This document shows, piece by piece, positions 42,594 through 49,283 of a stretch of 64,000 bases of DNA. A program made the translations under genes and the position numbers. The stretch comes from GCA-2688265 sp964527395 (GTDB lineage: Archaea; Nanobdellota; Nanobdellia; Woesearchaeales; GW2011-AR9): positions 17,742 to 81,741 of the forward strand of contig CAZGQD010000004.1 in NCBI GenBank assembly GCA_964527395.1, in the 5' to 3' direction. A model generated the notes under the pieces. It had not been told where the DNA came from and ran no database searches. It saw nothing but the letters and a program-made list of their open reading frames with translations. The first letter of the stretch is position 1; every line of letters begins with the position of its first letter.

Positions 42594-42708
42594 ATTATCT
42601 ACCTCTTTTTACAATATATTAATCATAAATCAATCAAATCTAAACAAAGAACTCATTTTTATGTTTTACTGTTTAAAAGAAAATATTTTAAATATATTCC
42701 AGAAAAAA

Positions 42709-43008
42709 CTAAGCACCTAAATATACTTCTGCATGTGGCACTCCACCAATCTCAATCACAGAAGCTTTATCTATAAAAGAAGAAAGTACTTTCACAGCCT
42801 CAGCACCACTCACATGCAGAATATAACTCCCTTTAGCCTTTTCAAGAATTTCAGCCTCAGACATCTCAGCCCCTTTATAAAATGAGGAACTAAAATCAAG
42901 CTGTAATTTCTCACTTTCAAACTTCTTACCAATAAGTTCAGCATCTGTTACAACTAATATTGCTCCAGAAGGTGATTCACGCACATTTACAATCAATGTC
43001 ATTTTCAA
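42709..43008 (-). CDS. DUF424 family protein
   Basis: 99 residues matching the archaeal DUF424 family: MTLIVNVRESPSGAILVVTD, ELIGKKFESEKLQLDFSS, the conserved FYKG, and ASVIEIGGVPHAEVYLG at the end. It lies 16 bp downstream of aIF2-beta on the same strand, an arrangement seen repeatedly in archaea. A translation-related role is therefore plausible but not demonstrated. A second ATG two codons in is possible. Confidence 0.85.
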   Translation of the reverse strand: MKMTLIVNVRESPSGAILVVTDAELIGKKFESEKLQLDFSSSFYKGAEMSEAEILEKAKGSYILHVSGAEAVKVLSSFIDKASVIEIGGVPHAEVYLGA

Positions 43009-43024
43009 ACAAAACCCATAAAAT

Positions 43025-43438
43025 CTATTTCAAACTTTTAACAGGCTTCTTAGTTCCACAAGCCATACATTTCAGATATGTAATTCCATTTCTATCAACA
43101 GTAAGTTGTGTATCAGGTTTGGAACATTCAGAACAAAATACGAATTCGCTAGCATATTTCTTAATTTTCTTATTAAGTGAACTTGCTGCTATTTTTGAAG
43201 CAAATATAACTCTATTTCCTCTCATTTTCCCAGCACTAGCTGTTTCACGCAGCAAATACTTAAGCAAATGCTCAGTTTCCCGCCCAAGTGTTTTAGCTAT
43301 AGCTGGCAGGTTAATAATCACAGTTTTGCTACCTTCAATATGTCCTTTAACCTTATCGATGGTAAACCTAGATGACTCTGCAATTAGTTCTGGCAGTTCA
43401 GAATAAGCCTTATCTAGCATAGATTCATATTCACTCAT
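43025..43438 (-). CDS. Translation initiation factor aIF2 subunit beta
   Basis: 137 residues. It delivers initiator tRNA to the ribosome with the alpha and gamma subunits. An N-terminal helix (YESMLDKAYSELPEL) is followed by the central domain (VIINLPAIAKTLGRETEHLL, YLLRETASAGKMRGNRVIF) and a C-terminal four-cysteine zinc ribbon with FVFCSECSKPDTQLTV and YLKCMACGTKKPVKSL. Length and order are standard for aIF2-beta. It probably forms an operon with the DUF424 gene 16 bp downstream. Confidence 0.96.
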   Translation of the reverse strand: MSEYESMLDKAYSELPELIAESSRFTIDKVKGHIEGSKTVIINLPAIAKTLGRETEHLLKYLLRETASAGKMRGNRVIFASKIAASSLNKKIKKYASEFVFCSECSKPDTQLTVDRNGITYLKCMACGTKKPVKSLK

Positions 43439-43472
43439 AACAATACCGATCCCACACTCGTTTTATAAAGCT

Positions 43473-43709
43473 TTAGGTGCCTTTTCCATATCTCTTAGCA
43501 AAATTTTCAACACGAATACTCTTTTCTTTTTGAATTTGACGAATTTTTTTAATAAATCCAGGTCTAAGCTCAGGATCATTTTCAAATTCAATATACTCAG
43601 ATACAACATATTCTATTGCTTCTGCTTTGTCTTTAAACCCAAACTTAGCTTTCACTATATTCAATACTCTATTTGTGTTGTCATCTAATTCTATCAATGC
43701 TTGTACCAT
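43473..43709 (-). CDS. DUF2683-type antitoxin
   Basis: 78 residues with a ribbon-helix-helix-like start (MVQALIELDDNTNRVLNIVK), a helix KDKAEAIEYVVSEYIEF, then PELRPGFIKKIRQIQKEKSI and a basic tail RVENFAKRYGKG. This is the archaeal DUF2683 family, normally the antitoxin before a RelE-like toxin. No toxin frame follows on this strand before aIF2-beta (35 bp away), so it is an orphan antitoxin or a remnant. Its promoter carries two 10-bp direct repeats between TATA and the start. It is placed upstream of aIF2-beta, possibly co-transcribed. Confidence 0.8.
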   Translation of the reverse strand: MVQALIELDDNTNRVLNIVKAKFGFKDKAEAIEYVVSEYIEFENDPELRPGFIKKIRQIQKEKSIRVENFAKRYGKGT

Positions 43710-43719
43710 ATTAGTTCAC

Positions 43720-43750
43720 CTAAGTCGGACTAAGTTAGACTTATTTATAT
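43720..43750 (-). promoter_or_regulatory. TATA box and direct-repeat operator of the DUF2683 gene
   Basis: Read on the plus strand, CTAAGTCGGA (43720-43729) and CTAAGTTAGA (43730-43739) are adjacent 10-bp repeats. TTATTTATAT (43741-43750), TATA-like on the minus strand, lies just beyond. The repeats occupy the space between promoter and the start at 43709, as expected for an autoregulated ribbon-helix-helix antitoxin. Confidence 0.6.
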
Positions 43751-43906
43751 GAGTTTTGTCCAATTTTACGAAATTTTCACTATTTCACCGAAAAGTTTCC
43801 GAAAATTCCTACTAAAGACATATTTAAACTGACAAGCAGTAAAACTAAATGACAAAAATAAAAGAAAATTTTATAAATATCTATTATCTAAAAAAGATAT
43901 CTTTGG

Positions 43907-44188
43907 GTGATCAGAATAATCGCTGAAGATTACACTTGGAAAGGAAAGTTCCTAGTTTTCACTTGGCACTTCAAAGAAGAGTTTGAGAGTATCAATAAAC
44001 CATTAAGCTTCATTTTAGAGATATTAGAATTTGGAGAACATATCTTAGTCTCTAAAAGACAAAACAAATACAATGTATTTTATCCATTTAAAGGAAAATT
44101 CCTTTGCATGTCTTATGTTGAGCATGAAAAAGTGATATTAATACACATCAAACCAATCAAAAGCAAACCAAAAGAGAGATTAAAATGA
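43907..44188 (+). CDS. DUF4258-like toxin
   Basis: 93 residues starting at GTG, with TTTTATAAATAT about 30 nt upstream. The pattern MIRIIAEDYTW, FTWHFKEEFESINKPLSFIL, ILEFGEHILVSKRQNKYNVF and HEKVILIHIKPI resembles the DUF4258 or BrnT-like small toxins: an N-terminal 'H-F-x-x-E' helix, a glycine before a strand, and a late hydrophobic strand pair. The gene's ATGA overlap (4 nt) with the zinc-finger/AbrB gene makes a toxin-antitoxin pair. Call based on pattern and context; the RNase activity expected for the family is not demonstrated. Confidence 0.65.
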   Translation: MIRIIAEDYTWKGKFLVFTWHFKEEFESINKPLSFILEILEFGEHILVSKRQNKYNVFYPFKGKFLCMSYVEHEKVILIHIKPIKSKPKERLK

Positions 44189-44535
44189 AAAAAAGCACAA
44201 AAGCTCCAAAAAAGTTCATGAGTACTTGTTATAAATGTAACAGCAAGCTAAAGATAGCAACAACTACAAAAGAAGATATAGAATTAAACTGTTTAAGATG
44301 TCCTAAATGTAAAGAAGAATATTTTACTTCTAGTGAACTTCTAAAATTTGATATTTTGACTGGTAGACAAAAACTTGTACGTAAATTTGGCACATTAGGA
44401 GATTCAGTTATGACTAGAATCCCACCTAAGATCTTAAATGACTTTAACATTAATCCAGGTGATTATGCTGTTTTTAAGAAGTTAGAAGAAGGTATTTTGA
44501 TTAAACCAATAAGTGCAAAAGAATTAGAGATCTAA
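44185..44535 (+). CDS. Zinc-finger plus AbrB-like antitoxin
   Basis: 116 residues. An N-terminal YgiT-like zinc finger has STCYKCNSKLKI and CLRCPKCKEEYF (two CxxC pairs). The C-terminal half is an AbrB/SpoVT-type swapped-hairpin DNA-binding domain, with VMTRIPPKILNDFNINPGDY, FKKLEEGILIKP. The combination is typical of antitoxins encoded after DUF4258-like toxins. It overlaps the toxin by 4 nt. Immediately beyond its stop the sequence reads into an unrelated gene remnant. Confidence 0.8.
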   Translation: MKKSTKAPKKFMSTCYKCNSKLKIATTTKEDIELNCLRCPKCKEEYFTSSELLKFDILTGRQKLVRKFGTLGDSVMTRIPPKILNDFNINPGDYAVFKKLEEGILIKPISAKELEI

Positions 44536-44974
44536 ACCACATATCAAATCCAGCTTTTTTTGGCAAATCTGTTCCAATATACATTGGAAATAGTCTAGCT
44601 AACCCAAATTTAGATGATGCATTCACCTTACTACAATATGCTCATCAAACAGGACTCCTTGCAACTGTTTATGGTGCAATAGCAGAAGGTAGTGGTCCTA
44701 TGGCAAAACATCTAGAAATTCNNNNNNNNNNNNNNNNNNNNNNNNNNNNNNNNNNNNNNNNNNNNNNNNNNNNNNNNNNNNNNNNNNNNNNNNNNNNNNN
44801 NNNNNNNNNNNNNNNNNNNNNGTTTATGGTGCAATAGCAGAAGGTAGTGGTCCTATGGCAAAACATCTAGAAATTCACGGTTTTAATGTTGGAAAGTTTT
44901 ATTCTGAAGCAGGAGATTTATTCTTCAAAAATCTAAAAAGAGATAGAAAAAGCAATGAAGAATCTAAACGCTAA
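44536..44974 (+). pseudogene. Remnant of an unknown gene, split by a false gap
   Basis: The frame around 44538-44721 reads HISNPAFFGKSVPIYIGN and continues to MAKHLEI. After the gap the same 55 nt recur, and the frame continues HGFNVGKFYSEAGDLFFKNL to a stop at 44974. Collapsing the overlap gives about 100 residues in one frame. No start codon precedes it after the stop at 44502-44504, so the 5' part is missing. No family recognised; a Phe/Tyr-rich helical tail is all that can be said. It may be a gene truncated by arrival of the toxin-antitoxin pair upstream. Confidence 0.55.
44722..44821. other. Assembly gap (100 N) with overlapping ends
   Basis: The 55 bases before the gap (44667-44721) are identical to the 55 bases after it (44822-44876). 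Two contigs appear to overlap by a k-mer rather than being separated, so the Ns are probably artificial and about 155 bp should be removed. Confidence 0.85.
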
Positions 44975-44977
44975 ACA

Positions 44978-45481
44978 TCAACTAACTTCACTCTTAATCT
45001 CATCAGGTAAAACTCCTTCACCAACCATTTTTTCAGTCTTCTGCACAACTGTCATAAAGTAACATTTCTCACTAAAATGTTTATTTAATATTTCACAATT
45101 CTCTAAAAAAGAATGATCAAGTGTTCCATTTTCTAATATTTCACCAGAAGCAACCTTCTCCTTAGCCAAAGCTATGTCAGAATCATTCTGATAAACAACA
45201 CAATTCACCTTAAGTCCAAGCAAACAAAGTGCTGTAGTTCTATGGCTTCCATCAAGCATAAAATATTCTGCTTTAGGCTTATCTGACTCAAATTCTCTAA
45301 ATTTTTCAAGAACCTTAGAACCAAAATGCTTCAAAACAGATTTTTTGTGGATCACAGGAACCAAAGCCACTTTAGCTCCAGATTTACATTTCTTAAAGTA
45401 ATCAATCAATACAGAATTGCTATATACTGGATAATCATTCAGAGTAATTATTTGTTCAGGTTTTAGTTCAATAGTTTTCAT
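44978..45481 (-). CDS. ParB/sulfiredoxin-like domain protein
   Basis: 167 residues from MKTIELKPEQIITLNDYP. The hallmark is the DGSHRTTALCLLGL motif near residue 75-90, in the position of the ParB/Srx GxHR nucleotide-binding motif, preceded by AEYFML and followed by VNCVVYQN. There is no DNA-binding helix-turn-helix, so chromosome segregation is unlikely; stand-alone members are CTP- or ATP-binding enzymes of uncertain role. The ATG at 45481 is preferred to a more distant start because it begins just before the conserved core, and the extra 23 residues upstream are Cys/Val-rich and unrelated. Confidence 0.75.
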   Translation of the reverse strand: MKTIELKPEQIITLNDYPVYSNSVLIDYFKKCKSGAKVALVPVIHKKSVLKHFGSKVLEKFREFESDKPKAEYFMLDGSHRTTALCLLGLKVNCVVYQNDSDIALAKEKVASGEILENGTLDHSFLENCEILNKHFSEKCYFMTVVQKTEKMVGEGVLPDEIKSEVS

Positions 45482-45567
45482 AAAAGAAACATTTCTCCTA
45501 AGTTTATATAAAACTTCAGATAGAAAACACACACAACAATTAAATACCAAAACTCAATAATCCACCC

Positions 45568-46662
45568 ATGAAACAAACAACTACAATAATAACAATTCTA
45601 ACCATAACACTTTTACTCCTAATCACATCATGCACCAACACAGCCACAACTGACACTACAGCAACTACTGAACCTACAGCAAACAACCAAGCACTTCCTC
45701 CTTTAGAAGGCACACCTACAAGTGAACCAAACAACGGAGATCTAGACCCATTAGACCACAACTTAGCTTCAGATGCACCAAGTACAGAACCAACTACTCA
45801 AGTAGCAACAGATACAACACAAGCAACTGCTACCCAAAACACAATCGACCTATCAAATGATTACATTATTCTAACAACAGAATCAAACAACCAGTTCCAA
45901 ACAACAATAGATCCACTACAAACAGAAGCCTCAGTTCCAGACGCACTCACATTAACAGAAAACATAGCCAACTATAACAAAGGCACAATTCTAACAATTT
46001 TCGTAGACGCGCAAGATTTCCAAACAAATGGCCAAGGTTCAGAACAACTATCAATAATCAGTTCAAGCAACAACGCAGAATCATGGTCAGAAAAACACAC
46101 AATCAATATTGAAGGTGCAGAAGGACACATTCCAGTAGACCCATCAATCATCCAAGAATCAGACGGAACATTAGTTCTATACTATTTCGACTTCACAGCT
46201 ATGCAAAACCAAGGACTACTAGAACAAGGCCTAATTGATGAACTAAACTACGAAATATACCGAGCAGAGTCAACAGACGCAGTAAATTTCAAAGTAACAA
46301 ATTTAGCTTACCAATCAACAACAGCAATCACAGATCCAGATGTGATCCTATTCAATGACAATTACTACATGTATTTGGCCACAAATGATGGCATCATAGT
46401 AGCAAGCAGCAATAGCAACGAAGAAACTTTCACTTACAATTCTAACACAAACGTAGAAGGTATTCCAGGCAGCATCATCCAAGACAACAAAGTTCATCTT
46501 TACGGTTGTAATCCAAATGGAATCATCATAGCCCAATCAGAAGACGCACTCACTTTCGGCAGCCAAGAAACCAGAACCGAAAGCTCCTTAAGCCACAGTT
46601 GCGACCCAGCACCTTTCACCTTAGAAGACAACACAAAAGCCCTAATCATAAAGAAGAGTTAA
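45568..46662 (+). CDS. Lipoprotein with beta-propeller-like domain
   Basis: 364 residues. The signal peptide (MKQTTTIITILTITLLLLIT) ends at a lipobox-like ITSC. A Thr/Pro/Asp-rich stalk (about 23-95) precedes a beta-propeller-like domain with repeated DPSIIQESDGTLVLYYFDF, DPDVILFNDNYYMYLATNDG and IPGSIIQDNKVHLYGC motifs, as in sialidase/GH43-type or BNR proteins. The C-terminal DPAPFTLEDNTKALIIKKS is duplicated at 48.2 kb. No clear catalytic residues could be assigned, so sugar binding or hydrolysis is a guess. It is an exported surface protein. Confidence 0.7.
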   Translation: MKQTTTIITILTITLLLLITSCTNTATTDTTATTEPTANNQALPPLEGTPTSEPNNGDLDPLDHNLASDAPSTEPTTQVATDTTQATATQNTIDLSNDYIILTTESNNQFQTTIDPLQTEASVPDALTLTENIANYNKGTILTIFVDAQDFQTNGQGSEQLSIISSSNNAESWSEKHTINIEGAEGHIPVDPSIIQESDGTLVLYYFDFTAMQNQGLLEQGLIDELNYEIYRAESTDAVNFKVTNLAYQSTTAITDPDVILFNDNYYMYLATNDGIIVASSNSNEETFTYNSNTNVEGIPGSIIQDNKVHLYGCNPNGIIIAQSEDALTFGSQETRTESSLSHSCDPAPFTLEDNTKALIIKKS

Positions 46663-46682
46663 AATAAATCTTTCATGGGTAA

Positions 46683-48059
46683 CTATTTCTCTTTTTTGAT
46701 TTTTTGTTTAATATTTCTTTCTATGTCATTAAGATCAAAACAGAACACATTTTTCTTCCTAATTTTCCGAGTAAATGACTTTGCAACAATCACGAAAAGA
46801 GCCTCTTTATTACTACGATTAATTTCTGCTTCCAGACCAACTAACTTCAAAAGAAGCATTTTCGGATCAACATTATCTTTCCATTTGCATTCTCCAAGTA
46901 AGATACTCTTTTCATTCACAGCACATATGTCTATCTCATACTCATTTTTACCTTTTTCCAAACCTTGAACAAGGCCCCACTGTGATCCAACTTCTATAAA
47001 TCGTTCAGAAAGAGGCAATATTCCACTAGTAATCCAAAAACGAATCATTTGTTCAAATACTAAACTCGTGTGCTTCCTAACCTGGTCTGAAGTCTTAGCT
47101 AACAACTCTTCTTGATTGCCAGTTTCAAGAAGATGCACATATCTCCATAAATAAGAAAACCAAAACGCAAAAATATTATTCTTAATCTTATAAACACCTC
47201 TTTTCCCACCGAGCATTGGGACATTTCTTTCTATAATTTCATAATCTTTTTGCAACAATGAGAGATATTTTGTGATGTCTGTTTGTTTCCTCCCAACAAA
47301 ATCCGCAATTTCAGACAGTCTCGTATTTCCTCGTGCAATGGCAGAGAGAATAGAAAAAAACATCTTGTATTCACTACCAAATTCTTCACGTAACATTGTT
47401 CTAATTTCTTCAAAAAGAGGTCTAGGGTAGCTAATAAACATATCTTGAACAAGAGAAACACAACTGACCTCACCAATCTTCTCAAGAAACTCATAATATT
47501 TTGGAATTCCACCAAAGACTGCATAAAACTGAATAATTTCCTCAAAACTATAATTTAAATCTGTACCAATTTCATAAACTGTATTACAATCAAACTCTTT
47601 CATCTTCATAATATAATCAAATCTTCCATAAAGTGGACTTTTATACCCTTCAACAATAGTTTTCATCACACTAATTAACGATCCAGTCACTACCAGTTTA
47701 GGCCTTTTTTTATCAATTAAGTGCTGAAGATCATAAAGAAATGAATTATTCACTTTAAGTACATTCTGTATTTCATCAAGAAAAATAACAAAATCTCCAA
47801 AATGGCTAAAAACAAACGTAAAAAATTCACGAAAACTTGCAACACGAGGAAAACTATGTTCTGGATATTCTTCTACCCATGCTAAAATGATCTCTTTCTC
47901 AGCTTTTTCTGCTGGAAAAAAGAAACTAATGCTATTCTCATAACAGTGTTCTACTAACCGAGTCTTCCCAATTCTTCTTCTACCTAAAATAGCAATACGA
48001 AAATCTCCTTTGATTTGATCCAAAACCTTCAATTCTGCTTTTCTATTATAAAATTTCAT
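46683..48059 (-). CDS. ATP-binding protein with C-terminal DUF234-like nuclease fold
   Basis: 458 residues. MKFYNRKAELKVLD is the common start. P-loop GRRRIGKTRL at about 27-36, Walker B FVIFLDEIQNVLKVN near 108-122, and LVVTGSLISVMKTIV is sensor-like. A winged helix (LSEIADFVGRKQTDITKYL) lies near 265, and a C-terminal DUF234-like domain has YEIDICAVNEKSILLGECKW (D...ExK). It is the third ATPase of this broad group here; the C-terminal domain differs from the DUF4143 type. A palindrome lies between TATA and its start. The gene is flanked by two copies of the lipoprotein C-terminus, suggesting insertion or recombination. Confidence 0.88.
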   Translation of the reverse strand: MKFYNRKAELKVLDQIKGDFRIAILGRRRIGKTRLVEHCYENSISFFFPAEKAEKEIILAWVEEYPEHSFPRVASFREFFTFVFSHFGDFVIFLDEIQNVLKVNNSFLYDLQHLIDKKRPKLVVTGSLISVMKTIVEGYKSPLYGRFDYIMKMKEFDCNTVYEIGTDLNYSFEEIIQFYAVFGGIPKYYEFLEKIGEVSCVSLVQDMFISYPRPLFEEIRTMLREEFGSEYKMFFSILSAIARGNTRLSEIADFVGRKQTDITKYLSLLQKDYEIIERNVPMLGGKRGVYKIKNNIFAFWFSYLWRYVHLLETGNQEELLAKTSDQVRKHTSLVFEQMIRFWITSGILPLSERFIEVGSQWGLVQGLEKGKNEYEIDICAVNEKSILLGECKWKDNVDPKMLLLKLVGLEAEINRSNKEALFVIVAKSFTRKIRKKNVFCFDLNDIERNIKQKIKKEK

Positions 48060-48080
48060 AACAATCTCTCCAAAGATACA

Positions 48081-48116
48081 ATACTTCTAAGGTATAATAC
48101 CTATCAAGTATATAAT
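48081..48116 (-). promoter_or_regulatory. Operator-like palindrome and TATA box of the DUF234 ATPase gene
   Basis: AGGTATAATACCT (48090-48102) is a 13-bp palindrome about an odd centre. ATACTT (48081-48086) and AAGTAT (48106-48111) extend the symmetry outward. The minus-strand TATA-like ATATTATATA overlaps its far side at 48107-48116. The palindrome is between the box and the start at 48059. Confidence 0.65.
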
Positions 48117-48155
48117 ATTTTCTATTCAAACCCTTATCTCCACTATTCTTTCAAC

Positions 48156-48257
48156 ACACAAGAAACCAGAACCGATAGCTCCCTGCAACACAGCTGCGAC
48201 CCAGCCCCAATAATACTAGAAGACAATACGATGGCTCTGATAGTAAAAAAGAGCTAA
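48156..48257 (+). pseudogene. Truncated C-terminus of a lipoprotein paralog
   Basis: The frame reads TQETRTDSSLQHSCDPAP then ILEDNTMALIVKKS and a stop, near-identical to the last 33 residues of the lipoprotein at 45568-46662 (QETRTESSLSHSCDPAP...LEDNTKALIIKKS). Homology starts abruptly at about 48156 and no start codon or upstream domain is present. It is a leftover of a duplicated gene. The ATPase gene lies between the two copies. Confidence 0.85.
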
Positions 48258-48435
48258 ATGTTTAAAAAAGACTATTAAAATTACAGTTTTTATGGTTTTT
48301 CAATTAATTCAGCCACAATCTTAAACGGCATCAAGCTAAGGGGTATTATCAGGCTATGAGAGAATTAATGAGTTGGGACATTTGTCAAAGATTTCCAATA
48401 AAAAGCTTTTTATAAGCAAATATAAAAAACCCCTC

Positions 48436-49221
48436 ATGCAAGAAAAAACAATCCAAGTAAGATATTCTGGAAATTATTTAGATATCTCAACTTACATGCA
48501 TAGAGGCAAAACAGATAAATGGCTATTCTGCCTTCACGGCTTGCAAACAGGTAAAAATCTATTCACAAAACTCTTACAAAGGTCAGCACTAAGTGGTTAT
48601 TCTTATGTGAGCATGGATTTTGTTGGTTTTGGCAGTTCCTCAAAGCCAGAAGACTTCTCATATGATCTACGTGACCAAGCAGAAATCTGTAAAGAAGTGA
48701 TATCTAACTTAGATCTATCAAACATATATATCATTGGACACAGTATGGGTGGCATGGTAGGTACAATGCTCTTAGGCATGCTTCCTGAAAAAATAACTGG
48801 TCTAATAAATCTTGAAGGAAACTTAGTTGAACAAGATTGTGGAGAAAGCAAAAAAGTAGCAGCAACAAATCTTGAAGACTACAGAAAAACAGGATTTGCT
48901 GCTTTAAAAAGAAAACTTCAAGAATCAACCGCACCTAGTGCAGAAATGAGAAGAAACTGTGTAGCCAAAATCTCAGCCCACGCATTCTATCATTCATCAA
49001 GATCAATAGTTGCTTATTCTGAAAGTGGAGAGTTACTTCCACTTTTCTTAGAAGCCCCTCAAAGAAAATTATATATTTTTGGTGATTCAAACAGATTCAA
49101 AACAGAAGCACTTGAAGGAAGAATTCAGTTAGCAGAGGTTCCAAATTCAGGACATTTCATGTTTCAAGATAATTTTCTAGCTACAGCAAAAGAAATAGAA
49201 AAATTTCTACAATATCACTAA
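48436..49221 (+). CDS. Alpha/beta hydrolase
   Basis: 261 residues from MQEKTIQVRYSGNYLD; TTTTTATAAGC about 25 nt upstream decides this start over one 21 codons earlier. The fold signature is clear: WLFCLHGLQTGKNLF with the oxyanion HG, VSMDFVGFGSSSKPEDF, nucleophile elbow GHSMGGMVGTML (Ser near 104), a late Asp in YIFGDSN, and His in PNSGHFMFQDN. The catalytic triad is complete. Cytoplasmic; no signal peptide. The substrate is unknown, with esterases, lipases and haloperoxidases in the same family. Downstream rad50 starts 62 bp later and probably has its own promoter. Confidence 0.85.
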   Translation: MQEKTIQVRYSGNYLDISTYMHRGKTDKWLFCLHGLQTGKNLFTKLLQRSALSGYSYVSMDFVGFGSSSKPEDFSYDLRDQAEICKEVISNLDLSNIYIIGHSMGGMVGTMLLGMLPEKITGLINLEGNLVEQDCGESKKVAATNLEDYRKTGFAALKRKLQESTAPSAEMRRNCVAKISAHAFYHSSRSIVAYSESGELLPLFLEAPQRKLYIFGDSNRFKTEALEGRIQLAEVPNSGHFMFQDNFLATAKEIEKFLQYH

Positions 49222-49283
49222 CCCTTGAAGTATATCCCACACAGCCAGAATCTTCTTAAACAACTAGCAACAAACTCTCAACT

